64,000 nt of DNA. It comes from Chitinophagaceae bacterium (lineage in GTDB: Bacteria > Bacteroidota > Bacteroidia > Chitinophagales > Chitinophagaceae). The stretch is taken from positions 186,001 through 250,000 of the forward strand of contig JADKJI010000005.1 of NCBI GenBank assembly GCA_016721085.1, read 5' to 3'. Made by a program: the position numbers and the translations under genes. The notes beneath the pieces were generated by a model. That model did not search any database. It worked only from the letters and a program-made list of their open reading frames with translations, and was not told where the DNA came from. Below, piece by piece: positions 1 to 8,671 of this stretch; within the stretch, counting starts at the first letter, position 1; each line of letters begins with the position of its first letter.

Positions 1-670
1 CATCTGGGTCATTACCCCCTGAAGTAAGCACCACAAAGCCTGGCAGATTCTGATTCTCTGTTCCTAGCCCATAAGTAACCCACGATCCTATACTCGGACG
101 ACCCAAACGAGGAGCACCAGTATGGAATAACAATTGTGCCGGCGCGTGATTGAACTGATCGGTAGTTACACTGTTTATCATTGCGATCTCATCAACTACA
201 GTTGACAAGTGTGGCAGATAATTACTCAACCACATACCACTTTGTCCATGTTGCTTGAATGTTGCCTGAGGACCCAGCATCTTTGGAACACCACGTATAA
301 AAGCGAATTTCTTTCCTTCCAATAAACTCTGCGGACAATCCTGTCCATCGAGTTTCATCAGGTCAGGCTTATAGCTAAACAATTCCAATTGAGAAGGAGC
401 ACCCGCCATATGTATATAAATGACAGATTTCGCTTTTCCAGGGAATTGTGGCGATTTTGGTAATAATGGATGAGCCGGATCAAACACAATGGAATTCGCA
501 GCAGCTGCATTCGCAGATCCTGACCCACAACTTCCCATTAATGATCCAAGCGCCAATGCCCCAAAACCCATAGCACTTTCCTTCAGGAAATGCCTTCTGG
601 TAACGTGGTGCAATACCCGCTGTTCGGCTTCTCTAACTAAACGCTGGTTGTGGAGTTCCTGTTGGGTCAT
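1..670 (-). CDS. DUF1501 family secreted protein, C-terminus beyond window
   Basis: About 223 residues of an open frame run off the left edge of the window, starting at the ATG at 670-668. The N-terminus has a twin-arginine-like signal (TRRHFLKES, about residues 24-32), a hydrophobic stretch and a lipobox-like LMGSC near residue 48. The protein is therefore probably exported folded and perhaps lipid-anchored. The following sequence (KSVIYIHMAGAPSQLELF, then GHAPAQLLFHTG-like NHAPAQLLFHTG) is typical of DUF1501, a sulfatase-like fold of unknown activity. DUF1501 genes usually sit beside DUF1549/DUF1553 c-type haem proteins, and one lies directly upstream here (1301-4036), so the two probably act together. 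Family assignment is from recognition; the biochemical role is unknown. Confidence 0.85.
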   Translation of the reverse strand, partial: MTQQELHNQRLVREAEQRVLHHVTRRHFLKESAMGFGALALGSLMGSCGSGSANAAAANSIVFDPAHPLLPKSPQFPGKAKSVIYIHMAGAPSQLELFSYKPDLMKLDGQDCPQSLLEGKKFAFIRGVPKMLGPQATFKQHGQSGMWLSNYLPHLSTVVDEIAMINSVTTDQFNHAPAQLLFHTGAPRLGRPSIGSWVTYGLGTENQNLPGFVVLTSGGNDPD

Positions 671-941
671 AGTTTGCTGGGTTTAATAAGTTCCATAGGT
701 TCCATTTGTTCCATAGGTTTAAGGTTCAAAGTTTAAGAGTTTAAGGTTTCTTAGGTGTAACTGAATAATTAAATAATATGTTCAAAAGTTATTGTTCAAA
801 AGTTAATGTTCAATAAGTTCAATAGGTTCCAGCAGTTCCATAGGAAATACAAGTAACATTCAAGTAAAATAGTTGCTCTCCCTCTCTCGTTCATCCTGCC
901 CGCCGACTCCTGACTACTGACTCCCGACTTCCTAGCCCTAG

Positions 942-960
942 CCCCGAGTTTCACTCGGGG
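942..960. repeat. GC-rich hairpin
   Basis: CCCCGAG and CTCGGGG form a perfect 7-bp stem around a 5-base loop. It has no T-tract, so it looks like a REP-type palindrome rather than an intrinsic terminator. It sits directly before the 970-1197 direct repeats. Confidence 0.6.
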
Positions 961-969
961 ATACGATGA

Positions 970-1197
970 TTCAACCCCTTCAGGGTTGGGCGAATGTCAA
1001 ACTAAATACTTCATTACCTCCTTCCTTACTTCCCTACTTCCTATCTCGGCGGACCCTTCTTGTATTTGTTTTTCTTTGGTCTTTCCGTCTATTCCTTCCT
1101 TCTGGGGTTGGGCTTATTGTTCAACCCCTTCGGGGTTGGCTGAATCTCAAACTAAATACTTCTTTTCCTCCTTCCTTACTACCCTACTTCCTAACTC
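970..1197. repeat. Two 78-bp direct repeats, 150 bp apart
   Basis: Copies at 970-1047 and 1120-1197 match at 70 of 78 positions by direct comparison. Each begins with a small palindrome (CAACCCCTTCAGGGTTG or its CGGGG variant). Each ends in a CTCCTTCCTTACT...CTACTTCCTA pyrimidine tract followed shortly by CTTGTATTTGT. The tract recurs in both orientations in the nested palindrome at 53138-53390, so this is a dispersed family. Confidence 0.8.
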
Positions 1198-1300
1198 CCC
1201 TACTTGTATTTGTATTTTCTTCCGGACTTCCGGTCTTTCCGACTTCCGGACTTTGTATTGGCTGTTCATTTTCAAATTTTCAAATTCCCACATTTTCAAA

Positions 1301-4036
1301 TTAGTACTTCGTCACCACCTCATCCAAATTCAACAACGCATTCGTCACCATTACCATCGCGGCGGTTTCGGGATTATTATGTTCATCCATTACTCCTATT
1401 ACTTCACAGGTATTGTCTTTGTCGGCTTTAAACTTCACATAGGCCTTCTCATATAATTTCACCAACGCCTTTAGGCTTTCTGGATTGGCATCATGACCGG
1501 TAGCTAATCGGAACCCGTTCGCAATTTTCTTATTTATCTCCTTATCTGGTGAACTCATAAGGCGGTATGCAAAATGCCTGGCCATATCCATATAAGCCGA
1601 ATCGTTTAATAAAGTAAGTGCTTGCAATGGAGTATTAGTTCGAATACGTCGGGCTGTACATACTTGCCTGCCAGGTGCGTCGAATGTAATGGTAGAAGGA
1701 TAGGCGGCTGATCTTTTCCAATATGTATAAACAGCGCGGCGATATTGATCCTCCCCTTTACTTTGTGTCCAAACATCACCATTATAAGGAGAACTCCAGA
1801 TACCTGGCGGTTGATAGGGCATTACACCAGGACCATACATTTTTGTACTAAGAATGCCGGAAATCACTAATGCCTGATCACGGATCTGTTCTGCTGATAA
1901 ACGAACTCTTGGCCCTCTTCCCAACCATTTATTATAAGGGTCCTTTTCCAGAGATTCCTTTGTGGCTATAGATTGTTGCCTGTATGTTGCTGACAGTACC
2001 ATTCTTCGGATGGATTTTTTCAGGCTCCAATTATCTTCATTCATGAACTGCCAACTCATCCAATCCAACAATTCACGATGCGTTGGTGAAATACCTTGCG
2101 ACCCAAAATCTTCCAGAGTTTCAACAATTCCATAGCCAAATAATTGCTCCCATAAGCGATTCACCATAGTTCTCGCAGTAAGAGGATTCTTTTTATCTGT
2201 CAACCATAATGCTAATCCATATCGGTTATGAGGTGCTGATTCTGGAATCTTATTAAACACGGCAGGAACATCGGCTGCAACTTCCTTCCCTTTCACCAGC
2301 CAGTTACCTCTTTCGAAAATATTTGTTGGGCGGAAGAGGTTTGTAGAATTCTCGATAAGAATAGGAGTCGTTAATGATGGCGCTGCAACAAGGATATCAT
2401 TGTAATGCTTAAAAGCCGAATCATACCCAGGTTTGTCTTTGCCAGGGAATGGATCTGCAAATCGGAACCATTCAAAAATTACACCTGTTTCATCCGGACT
2501 TTGAATTGAAGGATTATAGTATCCGAAATATAGTGTGTGCTTCCCTGATACTTGTGGAATGTCTACAGTTTCAATTTTCCATTCACCTTTTGTATTGGAC
2601 AGAGGTATTTTTTTAAGGACAGTTCCTTCAAGACTATCCAAATAAATTGTCCATGTTGCGCCTGGCTTATATGTTACATATCTGAACTGTAATTGCGACT
2701 TATTATCTGTAACAACATTTTTAAGTCTGCAAGTGCCTTTATTTCGAATACCAGCATACCAACTACTAACCAATGCTGCGTTTACGAATTTGTCGCACTG
2801 TAAGGAATTTATAGTAGGTTGCCAGGTCTTAAGAAATGTATAATACTCTTTTCCTTTCTCTTCTGAAACTTGTGTACTCAACCATTTTCTTAATTCAGCC
2901 AACTTCAAACTATCTTCTGTCTTATACTCTCTTAATAGTGGATATTCAGCTTCAGTATCTTCATCGCGACTATTATTGAAAAACGCGAGAAACTTGTAAT
3001 ACTCTTCCTGTTTGATTGGGTCGTATGGATGGCTATGACATTGAACACAAGCGAATGTTGTTCCCAATAAACCTGTCCAGGTAGTATTCACCCTATCCAT
3101 CACAGCAGCTGTTCTGAATTCCTCGTTATCAGATCCTCCTTCATCATTTGTCATAGCATTACGATGATAGGCAGTAGCAATATATTGTGCATCGGTGGGT
3201 TCCGGTAACAGGTCGCCTGCCATTTGCTCCTTTAGGAAAGCATCATAAGGTTTGTCCGCATTCAATGCATCGATAACCCAATCGCGATAGCGCCATATTG
3301 TACGGCTCCTGTCTGCTTCATATCCTCTTGTGTCAGCATAACGAGCAATGTCTAGCCATAGAGTAGTCCACTTTTCGCCATAAAATTTGCTGGCCAGCAA
3401 ATCATCCACTAAAACTTCATAGGCTTTGTCGGTAGAATCGCTCAGATATTTTTTGGCAATAGAATCAGGAGCTGGCATTCCGATTAAATCAAGACTCACT
3501 CTTCTCAACAATATTTCTTTTGTTGCTTCAGTAGAATGAGTCATATCCTGTTCTTTCAACTTGCTAACTATAAACTGGTCTATTTCATTTCGAATCCAAT
3601 CATCACTATTATCGGGCACTTCCACTTTTTGTACGGGTACATAGGACCAATGTTCACCCCACAGGGCTCCTTCCTTAATCCATTTACGGAAGATGGCTAC
3701 TTCATCGGCAGATAAAGGTTCGTGTTTGAAAGGCATCCTTTCTTCTGGATCTTTGTGGGTAATCCTTCTCATGAATTCACTGCCATCAGGATCGCCGGGA
3801 ATAATGGCAGGTTTGCCCGATTTTGTAGGAGCCATCGCTTCTTCCCTGAATAACATACTAAAGCCTGCTTTGGCTTTTACACCACCATGACAGGTAATAC
3901 ATTTCTTATTGATGATCGGTTTAACCTGAGTATTGAAGTCAATTTTTGGTTCACGGAAAAAGTACATTACGGCTATTGCCACGAGTATCAATAGAGAAAA
4001 AATCAGGACAATTTTTTGTGAGAAAAAACCTTTCAT
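1301..4036 (-). CDS. DUF1549/DUF1553 protein with N-terminal c-type haem (PSCyt1) domain
   Basis: A 911-residue protein of the planctomycete-type cytochrome family. After one N-terminal membrane segment (about residues 5-24) comes a single haem-c motif, CITCHGG, near residue 46. A DUF1549 region follows (about 130-340), then a carbohydrate-binding-like middle, then DUF1553 (about 590-850, with the family's RTMVNRLWEQLFG). I chose the ATG at 4036-4034 because a frame starting three codons earlier would need TTG. The family pairs with DUF1501, encoded next downstream, and such pairs are common in sugar-degradation loci, where an oxidative role is suspected but not proven. It lies at the tail of the glycan cluster, 64 bases after the UlaG-like gene. 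Confidence 0.9.
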   Translation of the reverse strand: MKGFFSQKIVLIFSLLILVAIAVMYFFREPKIDFNTQVKPIINKKCITCHGGVKAKAGFSMLFREEAMAPTKSGKPAIIPGDPDGSEFMRRITHKDPEERMPFKHEPLSADEVAIFRKWIKEGALWGEHWSYVPVQKVEVPDNSDDWIRNEIDQFIVSKLKEQDMTHSTEATKEILLRRVSLDLIGMPAPDSIAKKYLSDSTDKAYEVLVDDLLASKFYGEKWTTLWLDIARYADTRGYEADRSRTIWRYRDWVIDALNADKPYDAFLKEQMAGDLLPEPTDAQYIATAYHRNAMTNDEGGSDNEEFRTAAVMDRVNTTWTGLLGTTFACVQCHSHPYDPIKQEEYYKFLAFFNNSRDEDTEAEYPLLREYKTEDSLKLAELRKWLSTQVSEEKGKEYYTFLKTWQPTINSLQCDKFVNAALVSSWYAGIRNKGTCRLKNVVTDNKSQLQFRYVTYKPGATWTIYLDSLEGTVLKKIPLSNTKGEWKIETVDIPQVSGKHTLYFGYYNPSIQSPDETGVIFEWFRFADPFPGKDKPGYDSAFKHYNDILVAAPSLTTPILIENSTNLFRPTNIFERGNWLVKGKEVAADVPAVFNKIPESAPHNRYGLALWLTDKKNPLTARTMVNRLWEQLFGYGIVETLEDFGSQGISPTHRELLDWMSWQFMNEDNWSLKKSIRRMVLSATYRQQSIATKESLEKDPYNKWLGRGPRVRLSAEQIRDQALVISGILSTKMYGPGVMPYQPPGIWSSPYNGDVWTQSKGEDQYRRAVYTYWKRSAAYPSTITFDAPGRQVCTARRIRTNTPLQALTLLNDSAYMDMARHFAYRLMSSPDKEINKKIANGFRLATGHDANPESLKALVKLYEKAYVKFKADKDNTCEVIGVMDEHNNPETAAMVMVTNALLNLDEVVTKY

Positions 4037-4100
4037 GGCAGCCAAAGTTGAATGGTTTTAAAGATACCACATTTTTAAAAGAGAAAGGCCTCAGAAGTCA

Positions 4101-4954
4101 TTAAAGAGAGGCGCTGCTCCATCTTTCTCCGCCTTGAAGCACAGCATAATGCTGGTCAATCGATTGCGCCTCTTTGATAAATATATTAGGGTCTGCCGTA
4201 TTAAACCTGAACATATCGTAATGGCAGGGAATAACGCAAGTGGCTCCTATCTTTTTGGCGAGCAAGGCGGCTTCTTTGGTATCAAGATTTCCGGCAACTC
4301 CACGGGCAGGGTCATTACCATTTATTGGAAGCAAGGCTAAGTCAACTTTAAATGGCAGCAGCAAATCCACCATTTCATCAAACCATAAAGTATCCCCACT
4401 ATGATAGATATTCCATTTTCCAAATGAAATGACATACCCCATATATCGGCAATTACCCTTCTCATCCCTATCAATTTCATTATGCTTTGAAGGAATACCA
4501 TGAAAAGTGAACTGTCCAAACGATAATGAAGCTCTATCATTCAAGCCTTTTGGAAAAGCTGGATCACATGAAACTCTTTCAGAAACAAAGGCTCTGTTAG
4601 CTTCAGGAATAATAAACTTTATGGAAGGGTTATTTTCCAATATCGGAACCAATGTTTCAGCATCGAGATGATCTGTATGATTATGGCTGGATGTAACTAC
4701 GGAGATATTGGTAAACAAAGAAGGATCAACTACAAGTTCACTGATTCTTTCATGCGGCTTTTTGGTAGCAGCATATTTTTTGTTAGTGAATCTGACAGAT
4801 ATGGATCAATCAAAACACGTTGGCCCTTCCATTGCAATAAATAACCGCTTTGTCCTAGCCACCATATATGAAAATCATCATGGTCGCCAAGAAACCGGTC
4901 CATATCGGCAATCAATGCTTCGTCCTTTTGCAATGCAGGTATTAATGCCATCAC
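4101..4954 (-). pseudogene. UlaG-like metallo-beta-lactamase-fold hydrolase, frameshifted
   Basis: Two frames together make one protein of about 284 residues. The N-terminal part (4954 down to about 4776) carries WWLGQSGYLLQ and DPYLSDSLTK. The C-terminal part carries the metal motif SHNHTDHLD plus later conserved HSGDT and PCHYD, typical of UlaG-like lactonases. The frames meet in a run of six T at 4776-4781 (A6 on the coding strand). One extra A restores YLSDSLTKKYAATKKPHERI, which continues smoothly into the second frame. A -1 slip on the A run would do the same, but no stimulatory structure was seen. UlaG opens L-ascorbate-6-phosphate; here a sugar-lactone substrate is only inferred from the cluster. 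The gene lies 22 bases after the MetE-like gene. Confidence 0.8.
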
Positions 4955-4976
4955 TTCAATTTTATATGGAACCTGT

Positions 4977-6005
4977 TTAAAGTGACTCTCTTACTTTCTT
5001 TGCTCCCTTTACCATGTTTATCAGTTTTTGACGGGAAGCCCAGCGAGCTGTTTGGCTTAAACCGCAATCAGGAGCTACTGATAATTTTTCTGCCGGAATA
5101 TATTTCAAACAGCGATTGATCCTTTCCACTACATCATCAACGCTTTCTATATAATAATTCTTAACGTCAATGATTCCAACCGCCACTTTCATCTTTTCTG
5201 CAAAAGGAGCCAGCAATTCAATCTCAGCAAATTCCCTGTTGGCCATTTCAATATGAATTTCATCCACTTTCATATCAAGGAAATCAGGCAACATCGGTTT
5301 AATGCTTCTATAACCAACCGGACGACCTTTAAAATTACCAAAGCACAAATGGGTACTTAACTGACATTTGCCAACTACAGGTGCTACTGTCCTGTTGAAT
5401 ATATCTACAAACCGTTTGGTATCTTCTTTATAAGCATAGCAACTCATGGAAGGTTCATCAACTGTTATTTCTGTACATCCTGCTTCTACCAATGATTCCA
5501 ATTCTTTTCTTACTATTGGTAATAAAGCTTCCGTTATGGCATAGCGGTCTTTGTATTTATCATTTGGCAGCAAGCGACCACTCAATGTAAAAGGTCCAGG
5601 TACACTGGCTTTTAATGTGGGACCAGCAGGTGCTAATTTCTTGAGGCGTTGATACTCTTTAACAGCACCCAATCCATTTGGCGCTACCAGATCTCCAACA
5701 ATATTATTTTTCCCTCTTTGATCATGTGCTGGCGGTCCAAATTTTCTTGTCTCCGTTTCATTATTCTGAATACCTTTTATATAGCCATAAAAGGAAAGAT
5801 TAAAATCCAATCTTGTCTGTTCACCATCGGTTATTACATCCAATCCTGCTGTAACCTGATCATGAATAGCTGCAATTACAGCATCTTCAATCATCTCTTC
5901 AATATCTGCGGCACCAAAAGAAGAAAGGTTTTTGGTTGCAAACTCCAGCCATCCCGGAAATGGATAACTCCCCACCACAGTTGTTCTAATCGGCAAATTA
6001 CTCAT
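4977..6005 (-). CDS. MetE-like cobalamin-independent methyltransferase (methionine synthase II family)
   Basis: A 342-residue single-domain protein matching the catalytic half of MetE, far shorter than the roughly 750-residue two-domain enzyme. It begins with TTVVGSYPFPGW. The expected zinc ligands are present: His219 and Cys221 (STHLCFGNF), Glu253 (IEMANREF) and Cys314 (APDCGLSQ). Short members include archaeal-type methionine synthases and enzymes acting on other thiols, such as epoxyalkane:coenzyme M transferase. The presence of all zinc ligands supports thiol activation, but the methyl donor and acceptor cannot be read from the sequence. It sits between the SIS-domain and UlaG-like genes, so a role in sugar or aglycone catabolism is possible. 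ATG at 6005. Confidence 0.82.
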   Translation of the reverse strand: MSNLPIRTTVVGSYPFPGWLEFATKNLSSFGAADIEEMIEDAVIAAIHDQVTAGLDVITDGEQTRLDFNLSFYGYIKGIQNNETETRKFGPPAHDQRGKNNIVGDLVAPNGLGAVKEYQRLKKLAPAGPTLKASVPGPFTLSGRLLPNDKYKDRYAITEALLPIVRKELESLVEAGCTEITVDEPSMSCYAYKEDTKRFVDIFNRTVAPVVGKCQLSTHLCFGNFKGRPVGYRSIKPMLPDFLDMKVDEIHIEMANREFAEIELLAPFAEKMKVAVGIIDVKNYYIESVDDVVERINRCLKYIPAEKLSVAPDCGLSQTARWASRQKLINMVKGAKKVRESL

Positions 6006-6113
6006 CGTTATTATTTAAGTAGTTACAATTCAGTCAAATCTTGATAGTCCCACACCCCCAACCCTGTGCATCCCCATTTTGCTTTTTACTTTTTACTTTT
6101 GACTTTTAACTTT

Positions 6114-6896
6114 TTACTTACTCCCAGCATTTTTATACAACTCCGCCATCCTATGCGCATGCTCATCATAAGCACTCTCAAACAATTCCTTGGCTCTTAC
6201 TTCCCCAACAATAGCATTAGCAGTAAGAACTTTTGGTGGATGTCCTGCTTCAGTAAGCAATTTTGCTACTTCCGCTTTTATACAATTGATAATAACAACT
6301 CCACCGATGGTTGATCCTGGAGAAACGGGTGTATCCAATCCATCAATATAGATCATTGAATCCCCAACTGGAGCACCACTATCTAATATAAGATCGGCAA
6401 AATCACCAAGTTTCTTTCCATCAGCTCTTTTACTTTTGCTCTGTGCTGAGTGTTCTTTTGTAATGAGGGCAACGACCTTGATATTGCGCTTTTGGAATTC
6501 TTCAGCCATTTCAACGGGAACCACATTAGTGCCGCTGGATGATACCACTAAAGCAGTATCAATATCAGATAAACCAAAATTACGAAGGATTCGTTCTGCT
6601 AATCCGGATACATTCTCTAAAAACATCGCTTGTCTTTGCCCGTTAGCTCCCACCACATTATTATGATAAGTGAGTGACAATTCTACAATTGGATTAAATC
6701 CAGGGAATGAACCATAGCGAGGCCAGAGTTCTTCCACCATTATGCGGCTATGGCCGCTGCCGAATACATGCACCACTCTTCCTGCAAGGATGCTGGCTGC
6801 AAACCATTGGGCAGCTTTTTGAATTTCCACTTCCTGAGCAGAAACAGTTTTCAAAATCGCTTCACATTTTTTCAGGTAACTATCCGTTACACTCAT
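6114..6896 (-). CDS. SIS-domain sugar-phosphate-binding protein (UPF0309-like)
   Basis: A 260-residue protein with one sugar isomerase (SIS) domain. Two sugar-phosphate-binding loops are visible: HVFGSGHSRIMVEE (about residues 35-48) and VVSSSGTNVVPVEMAEEF (about 115-132). The family binds phosphorylated aldoses or ketoses, as isomerase or sensor; UPF0309 members are uncharacterised. I use the ATG at 6896 (MSVTDSYLKK) because the frame extends upstream only through an Asn-rich stretch unlike a domain. It follows the ROK gene by 22 bases, so the two are likely co-transcribed and may act in sequence on one sugar. Confidence 0.85.
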   Translation of the reverse strand: MSVTDSYLKKCEAILKTVSAQEVEIQKAAQWFAASILAGRVVHVFGSGHSRIMVEELWPRYGSFPGFNPIVELSLTYHNNVVGANGQRQAMFLENVSGLAERILRNFGLSDIDTALVVSSSGTNVVPVEMAEEFQKRNIKVVALITKEHSAQSKSKRADGKKLGDFADLILDSGAPVGDSMIYIDGLDTPVSPGSTIGGVVIINCIKAEVAKLLTEAGHPPKVLTANAIVGEVRAKELFESAYDEHAHRMAELYKNAGSK

Positions 6897-6918
6897 AATA
6901 TTATTATTAAGAAAAAAA

Positions 6919-7806
6919 TTATTGTTTCTCCATAGCAAAACAGGCTGCTCCTATGGCACCAGCCATATCGCCAAAATGTGCTTTCACTATATTCACCCTA
7001 TTGCCACCAGCCCTCCATTCATACAGCCCCATATATTCTTCAAGGGGATGAAATAAGGCTTCCCCTGCTTCTGTTATGCCACCACCCAAAACAATAGTTT
7101 CAGGAGAAAGAATATTTGTCACCGAAGCCAATCCGATTGCTAATTTACGCACAGATTTCAACCAAACTTCCTTTGCAAAAACATCGTTATTATTACAAGC
7201 TTCCAACAATTCATGTGTTGATGAAAAGCGGCCATCCGATCTTTTTGCAATTGTAACATTTCCGATAGCATCTTCCAAACTACCCGGCATTCCTGTAACA
7301 TCGGGTTCCCCTTCATCATCGATTACCATATGACCGATATGTCCTGCTTTATTAAATGCCCCTTGATACGGTTGCCCATTAACTAAAATAGCTCCCCCCA
7401 CACCAGTGCCCAATGTTAACATGGCTACATTCAATTTTCCTGCTGCAGCTCCTAGTCTTGCTTCAGCCAATAAAGCCGAAACGGCATCATTCAAAACAAA
7501 TGCAGGATGTTTCAGAAAAGCAGACCAATCAAAATTTTCCAATCCCTGTAATCTGCCGGGCATGAATGCAATCGAAGTATTGGATGCATTGGGTAATCCC
7601 GGAGCAGATATACCTACAGGTAATTGTTGAGAGCCCGCTTTTGATTGCAAACTATTTACACATTCCAATACTGCATCTCTCCATCCAGCCAATTCATCAT
7701 CGTTTGTTGGAGTATAGAGTTGCTCCAGCACATTGCGCTGGCTATCTAATAACACACCTTTGATGCGTGTCCCTCCCAAATCGATTCCGATTACTGCTGC
7801 CGACAT
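6919..7806 (-). CDS. ROK-family sugar kinase-like protein lacking the zinc motif
   Basis: A 295-residue ROK protein. The phosphate-binding loop GIDLGGTRIKG (about residues 7-17), the catalytic aspartate in LND (Asp107), GTGVGG (133-138) and the C-terminal ATP loop LGGGITEAG are all present, so kinase activity is plausible. Unusually, the CxCGxxGCxE zinc-binding segment that normally follows the E/H-IGH motif is replaced (AGHIGHM, then GEPDVTGMPGSLED around 166-179) with no cysteines. Some polyphosphate-glucokinase-like members also lack it. Start at MSAAVIG (ATG 7806); longer starts add an unrelated tail. It is tightly packed between the SDR and SIS genes. Substrate unknown. Confidence 0.87.
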   Translation of the reverse strand: MSAAVIGIDLGGTRIKGVLLDSQRNVLEQLYTPTNDDELAGWRDAVLECVNSLQSKAGSQQLPVGISAPGLPNASNTSIAFMPGRLQGLENFDWSAFLKHPAFVLNDAVSALLAEARLGAAAGKLNVAMLTLGTGVGGAILVNGQPYQGAFNKAGHIGHMVIDDEGEPDVTGMPGSLEDAIGNVTIAKRSDGRFSSTHELLEACNNNDVFAKEVWLKSVRKLAIGLASVTNILSPETIVLGGGITEAGEALFHPLEEYMGLYEWRAGGNRVNIVKAHFGDMAGAIGAACFAMEKQ

Positions 7807-7826
7807 TATCTGTTTACATTGTTTGG

Positions 7827-8621
7827 TTATGGGTATTGTCCTTCTGTTATTGACCATCCGCCATCGACAGCTATCACCTGTCCTGTAGTGAATTTTGAAA
7901 GCTCACTCATAAAATATACAGCCAATCCATCAAGATCTTCTGGTTTACCAATTCTGCCTTTATCCAAAGGCTGCTTGGTTTTTATGAACGATTGGATGGT
8001 TTCATCATTTGCAGCACGCTGTGCCATGGGGGTTTCCACCAATGCAGGTGCTATCACATTCACCCGGATATTATTTGTTGCATAATAAGCGGCAATGGAT
8101 TTACTGAATCCGATAATTGCTGCTTTAGCTGCTGCATAAGCATGTGTTGCGAAGAAGCGGGGTGATGGTGAATATCCTAATACAGAACCCATATTCAATA
8201 TGGTGCCCGATTGCTGATGCTCCAGGAAATATCTTACAGCTGCCTGATTAGATAACATCAGGGAACTCAGGTTCAATTCAAAAGTTTTATTCCATCCTTC
8301 CAAACTTAGTTCATGTAAGGGACCATCTCCCATTTTCCGACCGCTGCCCCCAGCAACATGATAGATACCATCAAAACCGCCAAATGCGCTTACGCATTCC
8401 AGTATGGCTTTGGTTGCCGCACCTTCATGGGTTGCATCTAACGCCAAGGCTTTTACAGCCATTCCCAATTCTTCCTGGGCCGCCTGAACATTCTCAGGGT
8501 TTCGCCCAGTAACAACCACAGAAGCCCCATTGGCCACAAAGGCTTTGGCGGCAGACCATCCTAATCCGGTGGTGCCACCTATTATGACAATTCTTTTATG
8601 TAATAGTGAATCTCCGTGCAC
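7827..8621 (-). CDS. SDR-family NAD(P)-dependent oxidoreductase
   Basis: A 264-residue classical short-chain dehydrogenase. The cofactor loop GGTTGLG is at residues 15-21. The catalytic Ser146 (ILNMGSVLG), Tyr162 and Lys166 (YAAAK) are in place. The NNAG motif is HVAGG, and the C-terminal VDGG near residue 255 is typical. The frame starts with GTG at 8621; no ATG lies close enough to preserve the beta-alpha-beta fold. Within the cluster it would suit oxidation of a released deoxy-sugar or its lactol (L-fucose dehydrogenases are SDRs), but the substrate is inferred from neighbours only. It begins 50 bases after the fucosidase and ends 20 bases before the ROK gene. Confidence 0.88.
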   Translation of the reverse strand: MHGDSLLHKRIVIIGGTTGLGWSAAKAFVANGASVVVTGRNPENVQAAQEELGMAVKALALDATHEGAATKAILECVSAFGGFDGIYHVAGGSGRKMGDGPLHELSLEGWNKTFELNLSSLMLSNQAAVRYFLEHQQSGTILNMGSVLGYSPSPRFFATHAYAAAKAAIIGFSKSIAAYYATNNIRVNVIAPALVETPMAQRAANDETIQSFIKTKQPLDKGRIGKPEDLDGLAVYFMSELSKFTTGQVIAVDGGWSITEGQYP

Positions 8622-8671
8622 GACAGTTTTTTGAATGCCTGAAAATACAATTTATTGCGGAAGCTCCATTC

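Larger units (their letters stand above)
671..1300. other. 630-base intergenic region filled with repeats
   Basis: I see no credible gene here. The left part (about 683-850) is made of variations on GGTTCCATAGGTT and TTTAAGAGTTTAAGG, the same low-complexity family seen at 37611-37720 and inverted at 42893-43014. A perfect 7-bp hairpin (CCCCGAG / CTCGGGG) lies at 942-960. Two 78-bp direct repeats follow at 970-1047 and 1120-1197. The right end is TTTTCAAATT-type sequence. Short frames through the repeats look like shadows. Confidence 0.7.

Noticed and set aside
966..1456. Overlapping plus-strand frames of up to 156 codons
   Set aside because: They run through the 970-1197 direct repeats and into the antisense of the c-haem gene, with repeat-derived low-complexity sequence and no domain.
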